In this document: positions 1-9,248 of the stretch, piece after piece
How positions within the stretch are numbered: the stretch's first letter is position 1
Layout: each line of letters opens with the position of its first letter
Origin: Pseudomonas_T sp032052615
GTDB lineage: Bacteria > Pseudomonadota > Gammaproteobacteria > Pseudomonadales > Pseudomonadaceae
Assembly: GCA_032052615.1 (NCBI GenBank)
Contig: DAMBWF010000002.1
Coordinates: 1-64,000 of the forward strand
Direction of reading: 5' to 3'
DNA length: 64,000 nt
Made by a program: the position numbers and the translations under genes
Notes under the pieces: generated by a model
The model's database searches: none
What the model was told of the DNA's origin: nothing
Seen by the model: the letters and a program-made list of their open reading frames with translations, nothing else

Positions 1-1269
1 TGAGCAAGCCACGCTGATCGTAGGTAAAGGTGGAGTTGCTGCTCGGGCAGTTGGGTGACGGCTCGCCTCTTATCGCAGAGACCCGGTAGTTCCCAGCGAC
101 ATATTCGAACTCATAGGTCGTGTCCTTGCCGCTGGCATTGGTGACACGCACGGTGTTGTCGTCGCCATACTGCACGCTGACATGATCCACACCATTGGGA
201 TGCCCGCTGGAAAGCGCTCGGCCTTTCTGATCGAAGGTCCAGCTGGTATAGCGCATGCCGCGTTCGTCGATGAGCCCCGTCAATAAGTTGGGGCTATCCG
301 GCCGTTCGTAAACGTACTGCTTTACCGTATCGACCCCGGCCCGGCTAATGACGCGCCTAACCAACCTGCCATCTCCGTCATAACCATAGGTAATGCGGGC
401 CGACGCTGTGGTAACGGTGAGCGGCTGATGGTTTTCATTTTCGGTGAAAGTCAGTTGGCTCGACGGCCCTTTCACGACAATCCCGTCGCCTTGATAGGCC
501 AGGTCGAACCCTTTACCTGTGCTGTCTTCATAGCGGTTCAACCTGCCCTGTTCGTCGAACTCATAGCGCTGACCGTTTTGCTTTCGGTATATCCATCCAT
601 TGCCGACGCGAGTCAAAGATGCCGAACTGAAGGGTCGAGATACATAGGGGCTAGCACTCGTCAATGGAAAAATGACTCTTTGCCATCCTCCTCAGTGACA
701 ATGATCTCCCTAAATAGGGTAAGAAGCTGAGCAGAATAATTATGCCGCCACAATCCATCCAGGCTGTTATAGCGTCGGCTGAACATAAGCCCGGCGTTGT
801 CCTGGAAGTCATTTTCGACCTGAAAACTGTTTCCAGACAAAATATTGATGGGATCGCCTACACATGCGAGCGGGGGCGGAGCACCCTTGCCGTTATCGTT
901 AGGAGAGGTTGGACCTGGCAAACACTCTGAACCTGACTGGAAGACTATACTTTCGCCTTCATCCATATCACCCGTTCTTTCCCAAAGAAAAGTTACCACG
1001 CATCTATACATGGTACTTTCTATACGTTCTGCCCTGTTGCCAATGACTTTCCAGCTATCTGGCCCTCCATCATAAGAAGCAGCTAATACCGAACATGCAG
1101 TCTCAGGCGTCTCAAAGTGCTGCTCACGGACATCTCTAGCCCCAGGCCATTTTATAGAGTCAGGAATTTCCCAATAACATTCGTTCCCGGAGCAGTAGGC
1201 CAATCCACTAAACAGCGTACCTGCCAGAACCAATGTATTTTTTATATTAAAATTGAAAATGAAGTCCAT
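1..1269 (-). pseudogene. Rhs-type repeat protein, frameshifted (5' part plus YD-repeat region, runs off left edge)
   Basis: The first 202 codons (from an ATG at 1269) give a signal peptide (residues about 1-28), a Cys-containing N-terminal region, and near residue 140 the segment DPINILSGNSF followed by SRRYNSLDGLWRHNY, typical of the DUF6531 region that opens Rhs proteins. That frame stops at 661-663. The next frame is open from about 672 to the window edge and reads on as Rhs/YD-repeat protein (for example RVGNGWIYRKQNGQRYEFDE, GRLNRYED, ITYGYDGDGRLV). Adding one base to the A5 run at 668-672 (T5 on the coding strand) would fuse the two parts as ESFFPLTSASPY. The gene is therefore either inactivated, slippage-regulated or a sequencing indel. 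The C-terminal toxin tip lies outside the window. Rhs proteins are usually exported polymorphic toxins or surface proteins; this role is inferred from the family. Confidence 0.75.
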
Positions 1270-1386
1270 TTAAAAATTTCCCATACCACTTTCATACGGA
1301 TATATCTTAAATTATCCAGATGAAAAATTTTTAGGTTTTATTACCCTAGCGTTCGTTATAAAGCAACTAACCCAATAAATAATTAC

Positions 1387-2271
1387 TTAATCCTCCACCT
1401 GCTTCACCGTCTTCGGCGACAGCCGCAAGCTGCGCAGGCTGCGTTTGACGCTCTTGAGGTGGTTGACCAGGCTGGGGCCGCGGGCCATGGCGACGCCCAT
1501 GGCAAGGACGTCGATGACCACCAGGTGGGCGATGCGGGAAGTCAGGGGGGTGTAGATCTCGGTGTCTTCCTGGACGTCGATGGCCAGGTTGACGGTGGCG
1601 AGGTCGGCCAGGGGGGTCTGGCTGGGGCAGAGGGTGATCAGGGTGGCGCCGGACTCGCGCACCACGTTGGCGGTGATCAAGAGGTCCTTGGAGCGGCCGG
1701 ACTGGGAGATGCAGATGGCCACGTCGGTGGGCTTGAGGGTGACCGCGGACATGGCCTGCATGTGGGGGTCGGAATAGGCCGCCGCGGTGAGCAGCAGGCG
1801 GAAGAACTTGTGCTGGGCGTCGGCCGCCACCGCGCCGGAGGCGCCGAAGCCGTAGAACTCGATGCGCTGGGCATGGGCGATGGCGGCGATGGCGCGCTCC
1901 AGGGCCTGGGGATCGAGGCGCTCGCGCACTTCCATGAGGGTGTGCAGGGTGGTGTCGAAGATCTTCAGGCTGAAGTCGGCGACCGAGTCGTTCTCGTGGA
2001 TGGCGAACTGGCCGAAGCTGGCGCCGGCGGCCAGGCTCTGGGCGAGCTTGAGCTTGAGGTCCTGAAAGCCGCCGCAGCCGATGGCGCGGCAGAAGCGCAC
2101 GATGGTCGGCTCGCTGACGCCGACGCTGCTGGCGAGATCGGCCATGGAGCTGTGCATCACCGCCGCCGGGTCGAGCAGCACGTGGTCGGCAACCTTGAGT
2201 TCCGACTTGCGCAACAGGTGGCGGGATTGGGCGATGTGTTGCAGCAGGTTCACGGATGTGGGCTCTGTCAT
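1387..2271 (-). CDS. hexR: HexR, RpiR-family repressor of glucose catabolism
   Basis: 294 aa, the usual length for the RpiR family. Residues about 10-85 form the N-terminal helix-turn-helix (DLASSVGVSEPTIVRFCRAI), and residues about 130-260 form an SIS sugar-phosphate-binding domain (GFGASGAVAADAQHKF, CISQSGRSKDLL). In Pseudomonas HexR binds 2-keto-3-deoxy-6-phosphogluconate and controls zwf, edd and other Entner-Doudoroff genes. Divergent placement against zwf, with a palindromic operator in the 147-bp gap, supports this function and autoregulation. The gene ends in a normal TAA near an AT-rich spacer. The assignment is firm; the effector is family knowledge. Confidence 0.93.
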   Translation of the reverse strand: MTEPTSVNLLQHIAQSRHLLRKSELKVADHVLLDPAAVMHSSMADLASSVGVSEPTIVRFCRAIGCGGFQDLKLKLAQSLAAGASFGQFAIHENDSVADFSLKIFDTTLHTLMEVRERLDPQALERAIAAIAHAQRIEFYGFGASGAVAADAQHKFFRLLLTAAAYSDPHMQAMSAVTLKPTDVAICISQSGRSKDLLITANVVRESGATLITLCPSQTPLADLATVNLAIDVQEDTEIYTPLTSRIAHLVVIDVLAMGVAMARGPSLVNHLKSVKRSLRSLRLSPKTVKQVED

Positions 2272-2360
2272 GGGTACGGTACGCCGCGTGCCGGGCCGGC
2301 AGACACGCCTGAGTGGGCCTGGGGTCGGCTATGATCGCCCCACGGCGGGCTGTAGTGGTC

Positions 2361-2377
2361 TTGTAGTTATACTACAT
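2361..2377. promoter_or_regulatory. HexR operator in the hexR-zwf divergent promoter region
   Basis: TTGTAGTTATACTACAT: a perfect 6-bp inverted repeat TGTAGT/ACTACA with a TAT spacer (2362-2376). It fits the published HexR palindrome of the form TGTAATwwwATTACA with one symmetric change. It lies 42 bp upstream of the zwf start and about 90 bp from hexR, so one site can serve both genes. Confidence 0.8.
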
Positions 2378-2418
2378 GAACGGCCGCACCCCCAAACCAC
2401 GCCTGTGGAGAGTTTCCC

Positions 2419-3861
2419 TTGACGACACCCTGCGACATGTTGGTTTTCGGCGGTACCGGCGACCTCGCCTTGCACAAGCTGCTGCCCGCCCTCTACTACC
2501 TGCATCACGAAGGCCGCCTGCATCCGCAGACGCGCATTCTCGCCCTGGCGCGTCAGGCCTTGGAGCGGGCGGCGTTCCAGGCCCTGGTGGAGCGGCACTG
2601 CCGGGCCCAGGTGGCGCGGGTCGATTTCGACACCGAGTCCTGGCGCGGCTTCGCCGAGCGCCTCGACTACCGGGCCATCGACGCGTCCCAACGCGCCGAT
2701 TTCGACCGCCTGGCGCGGCACCTGGGCCCAGCGGAAGGCCGGGTGCGGGTCTATTATCTGGCCACCGCGCCGGACCTGTTCGAGAGCATCGCCGTCCACC
2801 TGGCCAGCGCCGGGCTGGCGGGCGACGAGGCGCGTATCGTGCTGGAAAAACCCATCGGTCATTCCCTGGAGTCGGCCCGGGCGATCAACGCCGCCATCGG
2901 CGCGGTGTTCGACGAATCCCGGGTGTTCCGCATCGACCATTACTTGGGCAAGGAGACGGTGCAGAACCTGATGGCGCTGCGCTTCGCCAACATGCTGTTC
3001 GAGCCGGTGTGGCGCGCCGGGCACATCGACCATGTGCAGATCAGTGTCAGCGAGACCCTCGGGGTGGAGAACCGCGGCGCCTACTACGACCACGCCGGGG
3101 CGATGCGCGACATGGTGCAGAACCACTTGCTGCAACTGCTTTGCCTGGTGGCGATGGAAGCGCCGGTGCGCTTCGACGCCGAGTCGGTGCGCAACGAGAA
3201 ACTGAAAATCCTGGAAGCGCTGCGGCCCATCGCCGGCCTCGATGTGCAGGACAAGACGGTGCGCGGCCAATACGGCGCCGGCACCATCGGCGGCCATGAC
3301 GTGCCCGCCTACTATTTCGAGAAGAACGTCGACAACGACAGCGACACCGAGACCTTCGTCGCGGTGCAGGCGGACATCGATAACTGGCGCTGGTCGGGGG
3401 TGCCCTTCTACCTGCGCACCGGCAAGCGCATGGCCAAGAAGGGCTCGCAGATCCTCATCCAGTTCAAGCCAGTGCCCCACCGCCTGTTCGAGGGCGGCGA
3501 GGCCAATTGCCTGCTGATCCGCCTGCAGCCGGAGGAACGCATCAGCGTGCAACTGATGGCCAAGAGCCCCGGCCGGGGCATGCGCCTGACCCCGGTTGAG
3601 CTGGACCTCAACCTGGCCCAGGCCTTCCCCCAGAAGCGCCGCTGGGATGCCTACGAGCGGCTGCTGCTGGACGTGATCGAAGGGGACTCGACGCTGTTCA
3701 TGCGCCGCGACGAGGTGGAGGCCGCCTGGCGCTGGGTCGACCCGATCCTGCGCGGCTGGCAGGAGTACTACCAGAGCCCGCGCCCCTATCCCGCCGGAAC
3801 CAGCGGCCCGGAGCAGGCCCACAACCTGCTGGAGCGCCACGGGCGCGCCTGGCTGGATTGA
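2419..3861 (+). CDS. zwf: glucose-6-phosphate 1-dehydrogenase
   Basis: 480 aa. It oxidises glucose 6-phosphate to 6-phosphogluconolactone with NAD(P)+, feeding the Entner-Doudoroff and pentose phosphate routes. The N-terminal dinucleotide motif FGGTGDLA starts at residue 10, and the catalytic RIDHYLGK motif is at residues 171-178. The start is a TTG preceded by GGAG eight bases upstream; the next ATG (2437) would cut into the nucleotide-binding strand, so TTG is preferred. Regulation by HexR is expected from the operator at 2361-2377. In many pseudomonads pgl and eda follow directly, but here the next gene is on the other strand, so zwf stands alone. It ends 36 bp from the stop of the convergent gene. 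Confidence 0.95.
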   Translation: MTTPCDMLVFGGTGDLALHKLLPALYYLHHEGRLHPQTRILALARQALERAAFQALVERHCRAQVARVDFDTESWRGFAERLDYRAIDASQRADFDRLARHLGPAEGRVRVYYLATAPDLFESIAVHLASAGLAGDEARIVLEKPIGHSLESARAINAAIGAVFDESRVFRIDHYLGKETVQNLMALRFANMLFEPVWRAGHIDHVQISVSETLGVENRGAYYDHAGAMRDMVQNHLLQLLCLVAMEAPVRFDAESVRNEKLKILEALRPIAGLDVQDKTVRGQYGAGTIGGHDVPAYYFEKNVDNDSDTETFVAVQADIDNWRWSGVPFYLRTGKRMAKKGSQILIQFKPVPHRLFEGGEANCLLIRLQPEERISVQLMAKSPGRGMRLTPVELDLNLAQAFPQKRRWDAYERLLLDVIEGDSTLFMRRDEVEAAWRWVDPILRGWQEYYQSPRPYPAGTSGPEQAHNLLERHGRAWLD

Positions 3862-3897
3862 GCGCCGCCCCGGCCGGGTGCGTCCCAGACCGCCTGG

Positions 3898-5202
3898 CTA
3901 CCAAGGCGCCAGGCCGTAGCTGTGGGGGGCCAGTAGCACGAAGCCGACGGCGTAGGGCAACAGCAGCCAGGGTGCGTAGCGGACCAGCGGTGGGACACGG
4001 GACACCAGCCAGCACAGAGCGACGAGGCTGAATACCAGGGCCGGCAAGTAGTGGTGGATGAACATCACCCGGTCGATCAGGGCGAACGGCAGCCAGTTGG
4101 ACAGGTAGCCCAGCAACGCCACCGGGGCGACCGGATCGCGCCACAGCGGTGGCCTGAGTAGCAGGACCAGCGCAAGCAACGTCACGCTGGCCGCCCCGCT
4201 CCACCAGAGCAGGCTGTTGCCCTGAAGGGTGATGTCCACCGGGCCCTGGCGCCAGTACCCCAGGGGCTTCTCGTTCAGGGGCCACTGGTACCAGCGGCTG
4301 CTGTCGGGGTGGCCGCCCATGCGCTGGTTCGCCAGGTACATCTCCCGGTTCAGCTCGACGAAGCGGCCGAGGAACGACAGCGACGGGATATCGGCGCGCC
4401 CGGCGAAGGACGAGCCCTCCAGGGTCCGCTGGAAGGTCGGGGAGACATAGGCGTTCCCCGATCCCGAGCGCGGCAGCATCTGGAAGTGCACGGCGAACAC
4501 CAACAGGTACACCAACGCGCCGCCGCCGAGCATGACCGCGCCGGTCTTCAACACGGCGCGCAGGCGCCGCTCCCCCAGCATGAACTTCAGGTAATCCAGG
4601 GCCACCGGCAGCAACACGAAGGGCAGCGCCACCCACTTCACCGAGCAAGCCGCGCCGGCCAGCGCCGCGCTCGCCAGCAGCCAGCGCCAGCCGCCGCGCT
4701 CGCGGTGGACGAGGTAACAGAGCAGCGAGCCGAAGCCGAACGCCAGCAGGAACACGTCGAAGAACAAAAAGCGCGACTGCACCAGCAGGGCGTTGTCCAG
4801 CAGCAGCAGGCCGGCGCCCAGCAGCGCCAGGCGGCGCCGGCGGAACAGCCGGTGGAACAGGCCATAGCCCACGAGGGGCAGCACGCTGCCCACCAACCCC
4901 GGCAGGAAGCGCAGCAGCAGGTAGTCGTCGTCGGGGAATTCCAGGTTCCAGGGCGTGCCGAACGGCACCGGCTTGCCGCCGGCCAGGGCGTAGAACCCCG
5001 CCACCAGCAGCCGCGCCAGGGGCGGGTGGATGTCGAAGTAGAAGGTCCCGGTCAGGTAGGAGGACAGGTAGGTGGCGAAGTAGATCTCGTCGATCGCCGC
5101 CGAGCGGGGGTGGCCGAACAGCAGGAAGCGGCTGATCAGCGCGCCGGCCAACAGCAGGGCCAAGGGCAACAGGTGGGGGCGCCAGCGTGCGGCGAGGCTC
5201 AT
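3898..5202 (-). CDS. PMT-family (GT39-like) dolichyl/polyprenyl-phosphate-mannose-protein mannosyltransferase
   Basis: 434 aa, highly hydrophobic, with about nine to eleven membrane segments. The first periplasmic loop carries the PMT hallmark: IDEIYF with D38-E39, then TFYFDIHPPLARLL with D57-I-H-P-P. A further family segment is LPRSGSGNAYVSP. In actinobacteria and eukaryotes these enzymes transfer mannose from a polyprenyl phosphate to Ser/Thr of exported proteins; the donor and target here are unknown. No MIR domain is present and the protein is shorter than eukaryotic PMTs. ArnT or another GT-C lipid glycosyltransferase is the main alternative, but the D-[IV]-H-P-P pattern favours PMT. 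It is convergent with zwf and has no polyprenyl-mannose synthase beside it. Confidence 0.75.
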   Translation of the reverse strand: MSLAARWRPHLLPLALLLAGALISRFLLFGHPRSAAIDEIYFATYLSSYLTGTFYFDIHPPLARLLVAGFYALAGGKPVPFGTPWNLEFPDDDYLLLRFLPGLVGSVLPLVGYGLFHRLFRRRRLALLGAGLLLLDNALLVQSRFLFFDVFLLAFGFGSLLCYLVHRERGGWRWLLASAALAGAACSVKWVALPFVLLPVALDYLKFMLGERRLRAVLKTGAVMLGGGALVYLLVFAVHFQMLPRSGSGNAYVSPTFQRTLEGSSFAGRADIPSLSFLGRFVELNREMYLANQRMGGHPDSSRWYQWPLNEKPLGYWRQGPVDITLQGNSLLWWSGAASVTLLALVLLLRPPLWRDPVAPVALLGYLSNWLPFALIDRVMFIHHYLPALVFSLVALCWLVSRVPPLVRYAPWLLLPYAVGFVLLAPHSYGLAPW

Positions 5203-5273
5203 GGAACGGTACTCCGGATGGTCGTCGGGATCGGCCGCCCCGGCGGGGCGGCGCATCCTACCCCACCCGGCGC

Positions 5274-6611
5274 TCAGGCGCCGCCTCGGGTGGTGGCATC
5301 GCCGTCCAGGTAGCGCATCAGCAGGCCGTATTCGGTGTCGACGTCCGCCGGCAGCGGCAGGTACAGGGTGTAGCCGTCCCCCAGGGCCACGTCGGTGCGC
5401 TCGCCGAAGGCGGTTTCCAGGGCCGGCAGGCGGAAGTCGTGGTTGCCCGCCGGGGTCATCAGTTGCAGGCGGTCGCCCACGGCGAAGCGGTTCTTCACCC
5501 GCACTTCGGCCAGTTCGCCGCGACGCTTGCCGGTGAGCTCGCCGACGAACTGCTGGCGCTCCGAAAGGGAGTAGCCGTGGGCATAGTTCTGGTATTCGTC
5601 GTGTACGTGGCGGCGCAGGAAACCTTCGGTGTAACCCCGGTTGGCGAGGGATTCGAGGGTGTCCATCAGGCGCTTGTCGAAGGGCCGTCCGGCCACCGCG
5701 TCGTCGATGGCCTGGCGGTATACCTGGGCGGTACGGGCGACGTAGTAGTGGGACTTGGTGCGGCCCTCGATCTTCAGGGAGTGCACGCCCATGCGCACCA
5801 GCCGCTCCACATGCTGCACGGCGCGCAGGTCCTTGGAATTCATGATGTAGGTGCCGTGCTCGTCCTCGAAGGCGCTCAGGGGCTCGCCGGGACGGCTGCC
5901 GTCCTCCAGCAGGAACACCTGGTCGGTGCTCGGGCCGCAGCCCAGGGTCGGCTCGACGATTTCCCCCAGTTCGTTCTCCGCCCCCGGGCGCGGCGCGTAC
6001 TGCCAGCGGCAGGCGTTGGTGCAAGCGCCCTGGTTGGGGTCGCGGCGATTGAGGTAGCCCGAGAGCAGGCAGCGCCCGGAATAGGCCATGCACAGCGCGC
6101 CGTGGACGAACACCTCCAGCTCCATGCCCGGCACCTGGGCGCGAATTTCCTCGATTTCCTCCAGGGCCAGTTCCCGCGACAGGATCGCCCGGGTCAGGCC
6201 CTGGCGGCGCCAGAACTCCACGCTCGCCGCGTTCACCGCGTTGGCCTGCACCGACAGGTGCACCGGCATCCGCGGATAGTGCTCGCGCACCAGCATGATC
6301 AGCCCGGGGTCGGACATAATCAGCGCGTCCGGGCCCATCTCCAGCACCGGCTCCAGATCCTTGAGGAAGGTCTTGAGCTTGGCGTTGTGGGGGGCGATGT
6401 TCACCACCACGTAGAACTGCTTGCCGCCGGCATGGGCCTCGGCGATGCCCTCGGCCAGGTGGGCGTGGTCGAATTCGTTGTTGCGCACCCGCAGGCTGTA
6501 GCGCGGTTGGCCGGCGTAGACGGCGTCGGCGCCGTAGGCGAAGGCGTAGCGCATGCTTTTCAGGGTGCCGGCGGGGGACAGCAGTTCGGGGCGGTGCGGA
6601 GTCGTGGACAT
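5274..6611 (-). CDS. trhP: TrhP (YegQ), U32-family tRNA 5-hydroxyuridine modification protein
   Basis: 445 aa, the family's usual length. The N-terminus PELLSPAGTLKSMRYAFAYG and the Cys-rich core (EVFVHGALCMAYSGRCL, then GACTNACRW at about residues 170-210) are diagnostic of the YegQ/TrhP branch of the former peptidase U32 family. The protein takes part in prephenate-dependent hydroxylation of U34 in tRNA, probably through an Fe-S cluster bound by these cysteines. It starts at an ATG at 6611 and is followed by a 71-bp gap before the mannosyltransferase gene, which could be co-transcribed though unrelated in function. Confidence 0.9.
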   Translation of the reverse strand: MSTTPHRPELLSPAGTLKSMRYAFAYGADAVYAGQPRYSLRVRNNEFDHAHLAEGIAEAHAGGKQFYVVVNIAPHNAKLKTFLKDLEPVLEMGPDALIMSDPGLIMLVREHYPRMPVHLSVQANAVNAASVEFWRRQGLTRAILSRELALEEIEEIRAQVPGMELEVFVHGALCMAYSGRCLLSGYLNRRDPNQGACTNACRWQYAPRPGAENELGEIVEPTLGCGPSTDQVFLLEDGSRPGEPLSAFEDEHGTYIMNSKDLRAVQHVERLVRMGVHSLKIEGRTKSHYYVARTAQVYRQAIDDAVAGRPFDKRLMDTLESLANRGYTEGFLRRHVHDEYQNYAHGYSLSERQQFVGELTGKRRGELAEVRVKNRFAVGDRLQLMTPAGNHDFRLPALETAFGERTDVALGDGYTLYLPLPADVDTEYGLLMRYLDGDATTRGGA

Positions 6612-6702
6612 CGTGACGGATCGGCAGGTAACGCTGGGGCGGCGATTCTAGTCAGCCGGGACGGCGCGGCCATTGACCCAGGTCTATGCCGGCGAGGGGC
6701 CA

Positions 6703-7440
6703 TCAGGCGTCGTGGCCGGGCCCCGCGTCCGCCAGGTGGATGTGGGCGCGCAACGCGTAGCGGCTGCCGGGGTGCCAGAGGCGGGCGACGCTCGCCAGCC
6801 GGCCGCCGCTCCAGGTGCGGCGCAGCAGCAGGAGGCACGGCTCGTCGGCGGCGATGCCCAGCAGGGCCTGTTCCCGGGGGCCCGGCAAGCGCGCGCTGAG
6901 CACGTGTTCGACGTCGGTCAGCGGGCAGGTGCGGGTCAGGTGCTGGTTCGGGGTGATGCGCAGGAAGTCCTGCTCCAGGTAGTCCGGGCACAGCGCCGGG
7001 TTGACGTGGCGCTCCTCCAGTTGCACCGGCACCTCGTTCTCGCAGTGCACGATCAGGCTGTGGAACACCGGCTCGGCCAGGCGCACCCCGAGGCGCTGGG
7101 CGACGTCCTCGTCCGCGCTGACCTGGGTCAGGGCCTCCACCCGGGCGCTGTACTGGTGGCCGCGATTGCGAATTTCCTCGGCGATGTTGCGGATTTCAGT
7201 GAGGGGCGACTCGGCCCGGGGCTCGGCGATGTAGGTGCCGTCGCCCACGAAGCGCTGCACCACGCCGGCGTCGGCCAGTTCGCGAATGGCACGATTCACC
7301 GTCATCCGGCTGACCCCGAACTGCCCGGCGAGGCTGATCTCCGCCGGGATGCGGTCGCCGGGGCGCAACTGGCCGTCGCGGATCGCCGCGAGGATGTGGG
7401 TCTTGATGCGCAGGTACTGGGGCTGGCCGGGGGTGTCCAT
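6703..7440 (-). CDS. hutC: HutC-like GntR-family transcriptional repressor
   Basis: 245 aa. The N-terminal winged helix (residues about 8-75) includes FGVSRMTVNRAIRELADAGV. Residues about 95-235 form a UTRA ligand-binding domain with FHSLIVHCENEVPVQLEERH and PCLLLLRRTWSGG, closely matching HutC, the urocanate-responsive repressor of histidine utilisation. No hut enzymes lie in the window. The neighbour across a 503-bp intergenic region is the divergent kgtP gene, so an added or altered target is possible. The family assignment is firm; the exact regulon is inferred. Confidence 0.83.
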   Translation of the reverse strand: MDTPGQPQYLRIKTHILAAIRDGQLRPGDRIPAEISLAGQFGVSRMTVNRAIRELADAGVVQRFVGDGTYIAEPRAESPLTEIRNIAEEIRNRGHQYSARVEALTQVSADEDVAQRLGVRLAEPVFHSLIVHCENEVPVQLEERHVNPALCPDYLEQDFLRITPNQHLTRTCPLTDVEHVLSARLPGPREQALLGIAADEPCLLLLRRTWSGGRLASVARLWHPGSRYALRAHIHLADAGPGHDA

Positions 7441-7943
7441 GGGTCATAGCATAACCGCTGGCGGCGCCCCTCGCCGGGACCCGTCCGCCGACCCGGTCGG
7501 CCCCATCACCGCCATGCACGCGCGCCGGACATGCCTGTGTGCCCTGGCAAGACCCGGCCCGGGCTCGATGGCGGCGCGGTCCGGGCCGGATGGCACGCGC
7601 GAAGCCCGGATCGCCCGCAGCGGCGGCGTGCGCCATGGCCGATTGGATAAGCCTCTGGTCGAGCGGCGTCGCGGCTCGTCGGCGGCCCGGTTCGTACACG
7701 AATCCGCGAGGCGGCGAGCCGCCAACGGGCGCCCCCAAGACCCCGCCCCGACACCCTGGCGCACCCCTCATTCGCCGATCCCGATCCGGTCGTTCACGCG
7801 CCGCCCTTCCGCTCCTCGGCTTACGGCCGGCGTATTCCGGCGCGGCGCGCGGTCCGAGTGAAAGGCCTTCCGTTCTGGTTCGGCTCCGCACGCCGTTCGC
7901 GTCGGGTCGTATCGGCTTCATTCACAGCGCTCGAGGAATCCGA
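7441..7943. other. 503-bp intergenic region between divergent hutC and kgtP
   Basis: This presumably holds the promoters of both genes. I see no convincing HutC palindrome, RNA gene or conserved small ORF. The reading frames across it are antisense or run-through frames of GC-rich DNA. Confidence 0.5.
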
Positions 7944-9248
7944 ATGGAACACCCAACCCCGCCCGCCTCCCCTCCCCGCTCCACCGTCCAGCGGATCACG
8001 TCGATCTTCAGCGGTTCGGTGGGCAATCTGGTGGAGTGGTACGACTGGTACGTCTACGCCGCCTTCTCGTTGTATTTCGCCAAGGTGTTCTTCCCCCAGG
8101 GCGACCTCACCGCCCAGTTGCTCAACACCGCCGCGATCTTCGCCGTGGGCTTCCTGATGCGGCCCATCGGCGGCTGGCTGATGGGCGTCTACGCCGATCG
8201 CAAGGGCCGCAAGGCGGCGCTGCTGGCGTCGGTGCTGCTGATGTGCTTCGGCTCGCTGATCATCGCCCTGACACCCGGTTACGACACCATCGGTCTGGCG
8301 GCCCCGGTGCTATTGGTGCTCGCCCGGTTGCTGCAAGGGCTGTCGGTGGGCGGCGAATACGGCACCTCCGCCACCTATCTGTCGGAAATGGCCGGCCGCG
8401 AGCGGCGGGGGTTCTATTCCAGCTTCCAGTACGTGACGCTGATTTCCGGGCAACTGATCGCCCTGGCGGTACTGATCGTGTTGCAGCAGATCCTGGATAC
8501 CGAGCAACTGGAGCGCTGGGGCTGGCGGGTGCCGTTCCTGATCGGCGCGCTGTGCGCGGTGATCGCCCTGTTCCTGCGGCGCGGCATGGACGAGACCGAA
8601 TCCTTCGCCCGCCACCAGGCGACCCCGCGCCAGGAAAGCCTGTTGCGTACCCTGGCCCGCCATCCCAGGGCGGTCTTCACCGTGGTCGGCCTGACCATGG
8701 GCGGCACCCTGGCCTTCTACACCTACACCACCTACATGCAGAAGTACCTGGTGAACACGGTGGGCATGACCAAGAACGACTCGACGCTGATTTCGGCGGC
8801 CACGCTGTTCCTGTTCATGCTGTTGCAGCCGCTGGTGGGCGCGCTGTCCGACAAGGTCGGCCGCCGGCCGATCCTGATCGCCTTCGGCGTACTCGGCACC
8901 CTGTTCACCGTGCCGATCCTCAGCGCCCTGCACACCATCGACACCCTGTGGGGCGCGTTCTTCCTCATCATGGCGGCGTTGATCATCGTCAGCGGCTACA
9001 CCTCGATCAACGCCGTGGTGAAGGCCGAGCTGTTCCCCACCGAGATTCGCGCCCTGGGGGTTGGCCTGCCCTACGCCCTGACGGTGTCGGTGTTCGGCGG
9101 CACCGCCGAGTACATCGCCCTGTGGTTCAAGAGCGTCGGCCTGGAGAGCGGCTTTTATTGGTACGTCACCGTCTGTATCGGCTGTTCGCTGCTGGTCTAC
9201 GTGTTCATGCCGGACACCCGTACCCACTCGAAGATGAACCACGACTGA
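7944..9248 (+). CDS. kgtP: 2-oxoglutarate (alpha-ketoglutarate) permease, MFS metabolite:H+ symporter
   Basis: 434 aa with 12 predicted membrane segments. It has the MHS-family signatures NLVEWYDWYVYAAFSLYFA near residue 30, RPIGGWLMGVYADRKGRK (the loop 2-3 MFS motif) and LLQGLSVGGEYGTSATYL. It imports 2-oxoglutarate with protons across the inner membrane. The ATG at 7944 is preceded by AGGA at a good distance (7934-7937). It is divergent from hutC; regulation by that GntR protein is possible but not shown. Confidence 0.88.
   Translation: MEHPTPPASPPRSTVQRITSIFSGSVGNLVEWYDWYVYAAFSLYFAKVFFPQGDLTAQLLNTAAIFAVGFLMRPIGGWLMGVYADRKGRKAALLASVLLMCFGSLIIALTPGYDTIGLAAPVLLVLARLLQGLSVGGEYGTSATYLSEMAGRERRGFYSSFQYVTLISGQLIALAVLIVLQQILDTEQLERWGWRVPFLIGALCAVIALFLRRGMDETESFARHQATPRQESLLRTLARHPRAVFTVVGLTMGGTLAFYTYTTYMQKYLVNTVGMTKNDSTLISAATLFLFMLLQPLVGALSDKVGRRPILIAFGVLGTLFTVPILSALHTIDTLWGAFFLIMAALIIVSGYTSINAVVKAELFPTEIRALGVGLPYALTVSVFGGTAEYIALWFKSVGLESGFYWYVTVCIGCSLLVYVFMPDTRTHSKMNHD

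Noticed and set aside
1459..2334. Long + strand open frame opposite hexR
   Set aside because: Gly/Val/Asp/His-rich composition typical of the antisense frame of a GC-rich gene; hexR on the other strand has clear domains.
5187..6899. 570-codon + strand frame opposite trhP
   Set aside because: Antisense shadow; no recognisable motifs and it covers a well-identified gene.
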